Shown here in pieces: positions 61,750-64,000 of a stretch of DNA of 64,000 bases (position 1 is the first letter of the stretch; every line of letters begins with the position of its first letter). The DNA comes from JAFDZW01 sp964404255 (GTDB taxonomy: Bacteria; Bacteroidota; Ignavibacteria; Palsa-1295). The position numbers and the translations under genes were made by a program. The stretch lies in assembly GCA_964404255.1 (NCBI GenBank), contig CAYOJJ010000005.1:1-64000 (forward strand), given 5' to 3'. The notes beneath the pieces were generated by a model that was not told the origin of the DNA, searched no databases, and saw nothing but the letters and a program-made list of their open reading frames with translations.

Positions 61750-64000
61750 ATGAAATACCTTGTTAGTTTATTTGCTATTGCGTTGTTTGCATCGGTTTCC
61801 GTTTCGCAAACAATTACTTCAAAAACATCCGGCGGTAATTGGGAAGATGCTTCTACCTGGGTAGGCGGCGTAGTACCTACGCAGAATAACGATGTTGTGA
61901 TTGCCGGTACTGTATCGGTCACTTCCAGTAATTCTGCTTGTAAAAATCTCACGATCAATTCCGGCACCACAATCCAGAACGGCGGTTCGTTGGGCTGGGT
62001 GAATCTGCATATCTATGGAGCTACTACCAATCACGGTACCATTCGGAATAATCCGGCGGGGTATTCGTTCAATGTAGAATGTCGTGGTGATCTTTATAAC
62101 GATGGTACCTGGGCTCCCGGTGGCACCTTCATTCCAAAAAAGCAGCTCCAGCATATTTCATCGGCACCCGGTTCTGTATTTGCAAATCACTTTTATATGA
62201 GGGATGTCAGCGGATATACCGATACTACCGGTAAACTCATTGCTACTTCCAATCTGATCTTTAATGCTCAATTCGATCTGCAGTGGCTGGTTATCGATCT
62301 CGGCGGTAATACTCTTACGTTGCGTTCCGATGCCAACCCTTCCTGGGGCACAGTGCAAAATGCTTCTCACATCTATTTTGAAGATAGCAGCTTCTTATAT
62401 AATGTAACTATTGCCGGGACAACGACCGAGCTGCATGGTATTGCAAGAATCGATGCCGCTGTCTATTTCACTGCAAATATTATTAATAATGATGTGATGC
62501 AGCATACCGGTGGCCTTAGTTGGGTAACGCCGGTATTTTATGGTTCATTGACCAATAACGGGACGATTCGTAATAATCCGATTGGTGGATGGCAGATAGC
62601 GCTCGATCTTCGCAGCGATATTCGCAACAATGGTATTTGGAAGCCAGGTACAACCTATATCGCCATGAAACAGCATCAGCTTATTTCACAAGCGGCCGGC
62701 AAAGTATTTGAAAATAGAGTACAACTAAGCGATGCAAGCGGATACACCGATACTAATGGAAGTGTGAAAGCTGCCAGCCCTCTAACATTTAGTGGGGAAG
62801 TAAATATGAAGTGGCTGGTCTTCGATATGGATTCTTTCCCGCTAACCATGGTGAACGATGCTCATTTATCCTGGGGGACAATTACTCATGTGCCGGATAT
62901 TTATTCTCGCGATAGCAGCTACTTTTATAGTACTATTATAGCCAGCCCGGTAATGCTTCATGGCATTTCTCGTTTTGCGGATGCCGGTGTACTCTTCAAA
63001 AGCGATGTCATTAATCTCGATACCATGCAGCATTATGGCGGTCTTGGTTGGGTAACAACGACTATCCTTGGAAATTTTGTAAATAATGGTGTCGTCAGGA
63101 ATAATCCGATCGGTAATGGTGGGCTTGACATAAGGGCAAGTAAAAATATCGTCAACAATGGCTATTGGAAGGCCGGTACGGTCATTCTCGATGGCGAAGG
63201 ACGCCGGACGATCGATATGCGTAATGCAATATCAGGGATGCGCGTAGAGGGGAAGAAAGTAATTTTTGTAGGGGATAATTATGTCCCGACCCTTGCTATG
63301 TCATCTGGCGCACTATGTTATGTTGCCTCGGAAGCTACGCTAACGGTTCTCGATGGTACAACGGACTATGGATGGAGCGGGGTTTCCAACCTTGGCAGGG
63401 TTGTTATTCCAAGAAAGCCGGTAAGTGGTACTGCCAATTATTCCTTTTATGCCGGCTCTTATACATTAGCTGATGCGACGAACATACCGGACTCGATCAT
63501 AATTACTTCTTACGGGCAACAGACTCCGAAATCGTTTGGGAATGCAGTATCGGGATGGTTTCATGCTGCTATTAAGCCCGGAACAGAGGTAACCTGTAAC
63601 TATCTGCGCTTCTATTATGCCGACGATGCTTTAAATGGAAACACCGAAGATTCACTCTGGCTCTATCACAGCACCGATAATGGCTTACACTGGACTGCTA
63701 TCGATGCTAATAATTTCTACCAGCGTAATAAAGGATATAATTTCGTAGAGTTTAAGAATATTCCGCTTGGTGGAGATTATGTTCTTTCTTCGGTCTCTAC
63801 ACCGATACCCTCACGTCCGAATGTACGCGTAACGGTAGTGGGCAATCCTGACTTGCGCGTACTAGCGCCGAATCGTCAGGTAATCAATGTCTATAATAAC
63901 AGCGATGCTCCGAGCGGCGATGTGATCCTCACTTTGGAGGTAAATGAGGGATTGCGCTTCTTAAAGACGGAAGATAACATAGATGGCTTTAAGCGGACCT
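61750..64000 (+). CDS. Large repetitive secreted protein, 3' end outside the window
   Basis: At least 750 codons are open from the ATG at 61750 to the window edge. Signal peptide MKYLVSLFAIALFASVSVSQ. A segment GNWEDASTWVGGVVPTQNND is the start of a G8-like or similar repeat common in T9SS cargo. Modules of about 176 residues repeat three times, each with a NNPxG-type turn: HGTIRNNPAG (DNA near 62032), NGTIRNNPIG (62558) and NGVVRNNPIG (63086), with W(A/K)PGT and GYTDT blocks between. After about residue 590 the repeats give way to a domain like those in fibre or adhesin tails. A T9SS sorting domain may lie beyond the edge. Confidence 0.85.
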   Translation, partial: MKYLVSLFAIALFASVSVSQTITSKTSGGNWEDASTWVGGVVPTQNNDVVIAGTVSVTSSNSACKNLTINSGTTIQNGGSLGWVNLHIYGATTNHGTIRNNPAGYSFNVECRGDLYNDGTWAPGGTFIPKKQLQHISSAPGSVFANHFYMRDVSGYTDTTGKLIATSNLIFNAQFDLQWLVIDLGGNTLTLRSDANPSWGTVQNASHIYFEDSSFLYNVTIAGTTTELHGIARIDAAVYFTANIINNDVMQHTGGLSWVTPVFYGSLTNNGTIRNNPIGGWQIALDLRSDIRNNGIWKPGTTYIAMKQHQLISQAAGKVFENRVQLSDASGYTDTNGSVKAASPLTFSGEVNMKWLVFDMDSFPLTMVNDAHLSWGTITHVPDIYSRDSSYFYSTIIASPVMLHGISRFADAGVLFKSDVINLDTMQHYGGLGWVTTTILGNFVNNGVVRNNPIGNGGLDIRASKNIVNNGYWKAGTVILDGEGRRTIDMRNAISGMRVEGKKVIFVGDNYVPTLAMSSGALCYVASEATLTVLDGTTDYGWSGVSNLGRVVIPRKPVSGTANYSFYAGSYTLADATNIPDSIIITSYGQQTPKSFGNAVSGWFHAAIKPGTEVTCNYLRFYYADDALNGNTEDSLWLYHSTDNGLHWTAIDANNFYQRNKGYNFVEFKNIPLGGDYVLSSVSTPIPSRPNVRVTVVGNPDLRVLAPNRQVINVYNNSDAPSGDVILTLEVNEGLRFLKTEDNIDGFKRT

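Overview
The window looks like a chromosomal segment of a Gram-negative bacterium of the Bacteroidota/Chlorobiota (FCB) group. The evidence is type IX secretion (T9SS) C-terminal sorting domains on several secreted proteins, a Bacteroidota-style LptD, a Kdp operon with a dedicated porin, a short KdpD and a sigma-54 regulator, and lipoproteins with ordinary lipoboxes. A deep lineage such as Ignavibacteria or Kapabacteria is possible, but the sequence alone does not settle this. Shine-Dalgarno sequences are present in front of some genes (AAGGAG before kdpC and both repeat-protein genes), which is not typical of classical Bacteroides.

Layout. 1-5600: tRNA-Gly, a small secreted protein, an XRE regulator, an AT-rich pair of T9SS cargo genes (subtilase and Asp-box protein), a structured small RNA and tRNA-Pro. 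5600-18030: housekeeping block with a HIT protein, the queuosine precursor operon queE-queF-queD-queC running into lptD and tilS, then ftsH, a metallophosphoesterase and a DJ-1/PfpI protein. 16690-27480: a complete potassium-uptake locus: sigma-54 response regulator, a 30-residue membrane peptide, kdpF, kdpA, kdpB, kdpC, porin, small membrane protein, short kdpD (apparently with a CTG start) and a separate histidine kinase. 28370-38640: accessory region with the most unusual content. 38650-43790: CoA-transferase, small outer-membrane protein, P-type ATPase and L,D-transpeptidase on the minus strand. 44070-49490: stress-type block (receiver-only regulator, ECF sigma factor, Hsp20, BON protein, DUF6600-like lipoprotein, host-attachment-like protein). 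49540-54450: PEP synthase, SDR dehydrogenase, T9SS propeller protein. 54530-56860: minus-strand membrane proteins with a GerW/YtfJ plus DUF2953 pair. 57170-64000: NtrB/NtrC-like two-component pair, a second receiver-only protein, two small low-complexity proteins, a lipoprotein and the start of a large repetitive secreted protein cut by the window edge.

The most interesting locus is 30108-36816. Two tandem genes encode very large, leaderless, Cys/Thr-rich repeat proteins (575 and 343 residues; about 55 and 28 Cys by hand count). They are built from units such as GPTGTQGC and TMPPQC, separated by recurring VQQGAAAPEAA spacers. They are followed by a fusion of an APH-like kinase with a HopA1-family domain, translationally coupled to a LanC-type cyclase with all three zinc ligands. 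Kinase, HopA1-like lyase and cyclase are the activities of class V lanthipeptide synthetases, so I infer that this locus builds many thioether (methyllanthionine) rings into giant multi-core substrates. A C39-like lipoprotein peptidase, a LuxR-type HTH protein, a structured 600-base untranslated region, a Tyr-rich repeat protein and an HExxH protease flank it. No transporter is visible.

A second theme is sigma-54: two NtrC-family activators are encoded here, and GG-N10-GC elements precede the gene at 287, the kinase at 57168 and the lipoprotein at 61208, with weaker relatives before the kdp operon, both receiver-only genes and a few others.
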